Source: Acidobacteriota bacterium (lineage in GTDB: Bacteria; Acidobacteriota; Terriglobia; Terriglobales; Acidobacteriaceae). From it: a stretch of DNA of 7,322 nucleotides. Below are positions 6,690 through 7,322 of the stretch, piece after piece. Location of the stretch: contig JAJXXN010000245.1 of NCBI GenBank assembly GCA_021781075.1, positions 1,468-8,789 on the forward strand, written 5' to 3'. Under the pieces are notes generated by a model that saw nothing but the letters and a program-made list of their open reading frames with translations, was not told where the DNA came from and ran no database searches. The position numbers and the translations under genes were made by a program. How positions within the stretch are numbered: the stretch's first letter is position 1; the number at the start of each line of letters is the position of its first letter.

Positions 6690-7322
6690 TCAACGGGGCA
6701 ACTCATAAAAGATGCTGAACGAGTTGAAAAACTGCTCGGCTTGCGTTGCCGAGTATTCATTGCTGCTCACCACCATCAGTTGATACAGCCGCTTGCCCTT
6801 CAGGTATAGGCGTATCGAGTAGTTCCAGTTGTCATCTTTTGCCGTGATGGCGTGTCCCGGTACGCCATTCAGGCTGGTGTCATTTTCCGTCAGCAGCGTC
6901 TTGCCGTTGATCGCGCCATTGCGGAGTCTTGCCAGCATCCACTGCGTGTCATGTTTGCCGAATTTTGATTCGGGGCCATAATCGTTGTACATCACCATGT
7001 ACACAATTTTGTCATTCTCCAAATCAGTCCAGAACTTGTAAATTGTGGTGTCGCCCCCGCCATTCACTCGGATCGCCTCGGATTTTTGTTGTGGCGCGCC
7101 CCCGGGGAAGTCAACCTTGAAATGCCCCTCAATGCTGGTGAATGGTTGTGCCGCCGCCTGTATGCCTGAGCCGGGAAGACTCGCTGGCAATGGGTTGGAA
7201 GGCGTCCCAACGGGCGCGGAAGAAAGGCCCTCAGCAATTTTCTGCGCGAACTGTTGCTCTGTTTCCCGCTGTCGATTGTCCGGGCCCTGTTGGGCCACAT
7301 TCCCCGTGGCCAGATTCTGCCC
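6690..7322 (-). CDS. Unrecognised protein with a C-terminal PsbP/Mog1-like-looking domain, 5' partial
   Basis: The frame is open to the right window edge, so the start is outside; a GTG at 7298 is in frame but has no support as the start. At least 210 residues are visible. Roughly the first 60 are polar and low-complexity, rich in Gln, Ala, Pro, Ser and Gly, and look like a linker or periplasmic spacer. A compact domain then runs from GHFKVDFPGG to the end: alternating beta-type segments (TTIYKFW, KIVYMVMYNDYG), a NGVPGHAITAKD turn, 'YSIRLYLKGKRLYQLMVV', and a final helix ending FFNSFSIF. This 'F-x-V-x-FPG ... lng-x-pG ... rlYqL-x-V ... F-x-x-SF' layout recalls small PsbP/Mog1-type and DUF1795-like domains of exported proteins; I recognise the pattern but not a named family. 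No catalytic motif is visible. An anchor or signal peptide may lie in the missing N-terminus. The stop is TGA at 6692-6690. Confidence 0.8.
   Translation of the reverse strand, partial: GQNLATGNVAQQGPDNRQRETEQQFAQKIAEGLSSAPVGTPSNPLPASLPGSGIQAAAQPFTSIEGHFKVDFPGGAPQQKSEAIRVNGGGDTTIYKFWTDLENDKIVYMVMYNDYGPESKFGKHDTQWMLARLRNGAINGKTLLTENDTSLNGVPGHAITAKDDNWNYSIRLYLKGKRLYQLMVVSSNEYSATQAEQFFNSFSIFYELPR

Overview
The window looks like ordinary chromosomal DNA from a GC-rich, free-living Gram-negative-type bacterium. I lean towards Acidobacteriota. The HD-GYP domain has wording I associate with that phylum (a TEGHSKRVTAF stretch and an HQERYDGSGYP signature), and a LACTB-type serine hydrolase, a secreted DUF885 protein and a GT87-like membrane glycosyltransferase would fit there. 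Verrucomicrobiota would be the main alternative. The assignment is inference, not demonstrated.

Layout, left to right. (1) Positions 2-1084, plus strand: the 3' part of a LACTB-like serine hydrolase of the class C beta-lactamase fold, whose 5' end lies outside the window. (2) Positions 1108-2925, minus strand: a complete secreted DUF885 zincin-like protein, converging tail to tail on gene 1. (3) Positions 2985-4052, minus strand: a response-regulator-like protein with an N-terminal receiver domain and a C-terminal HD-GYP domain, 59 nt upstream of gene 2 on the same strand. Its receiver appears to have lost the phospho-acceptor aspartate. (4) Positions 4219-5031, plus strand: a cytoplasmic alpha/beta-hydrolase of the Fes/esterase-D type, divergent from gene 3. 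(5) Positions 5190-6521, plus strand: a polytopic GT-C glycosyltransferase resembling GT87/DUF2029, preceded by an AT-rich leader with a good sigma-70-type promoter. (6) Positions 6690-7322, minus strand: the 3' part of an unrecognised protein with a compact PsbP/Mog1-like-looking C-terminal domain, converging on gene 5.

No clear operon or dedicated pathway links these genes. Genes 1, 2 and 4 are all hydrolases (peptide, amide or ester type), and gene 3 is a candidate cyclic-di-GMP phosphodiesterase, but the frequent changes of strand argue for independent transcription units. I found no RNA genes, CRISPR arrays, insertion sequences or obvious repeats. The two points most worth a second look are the degenerate receiver on the HD-GYP protein and an abrupt change in strand composition near position 5030: the plus strand to the left is strongly C over G whichever way the genes run, while the right side is balanced or slightly G-rich. 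I see no convincing evidence of a novel multi-gene system.
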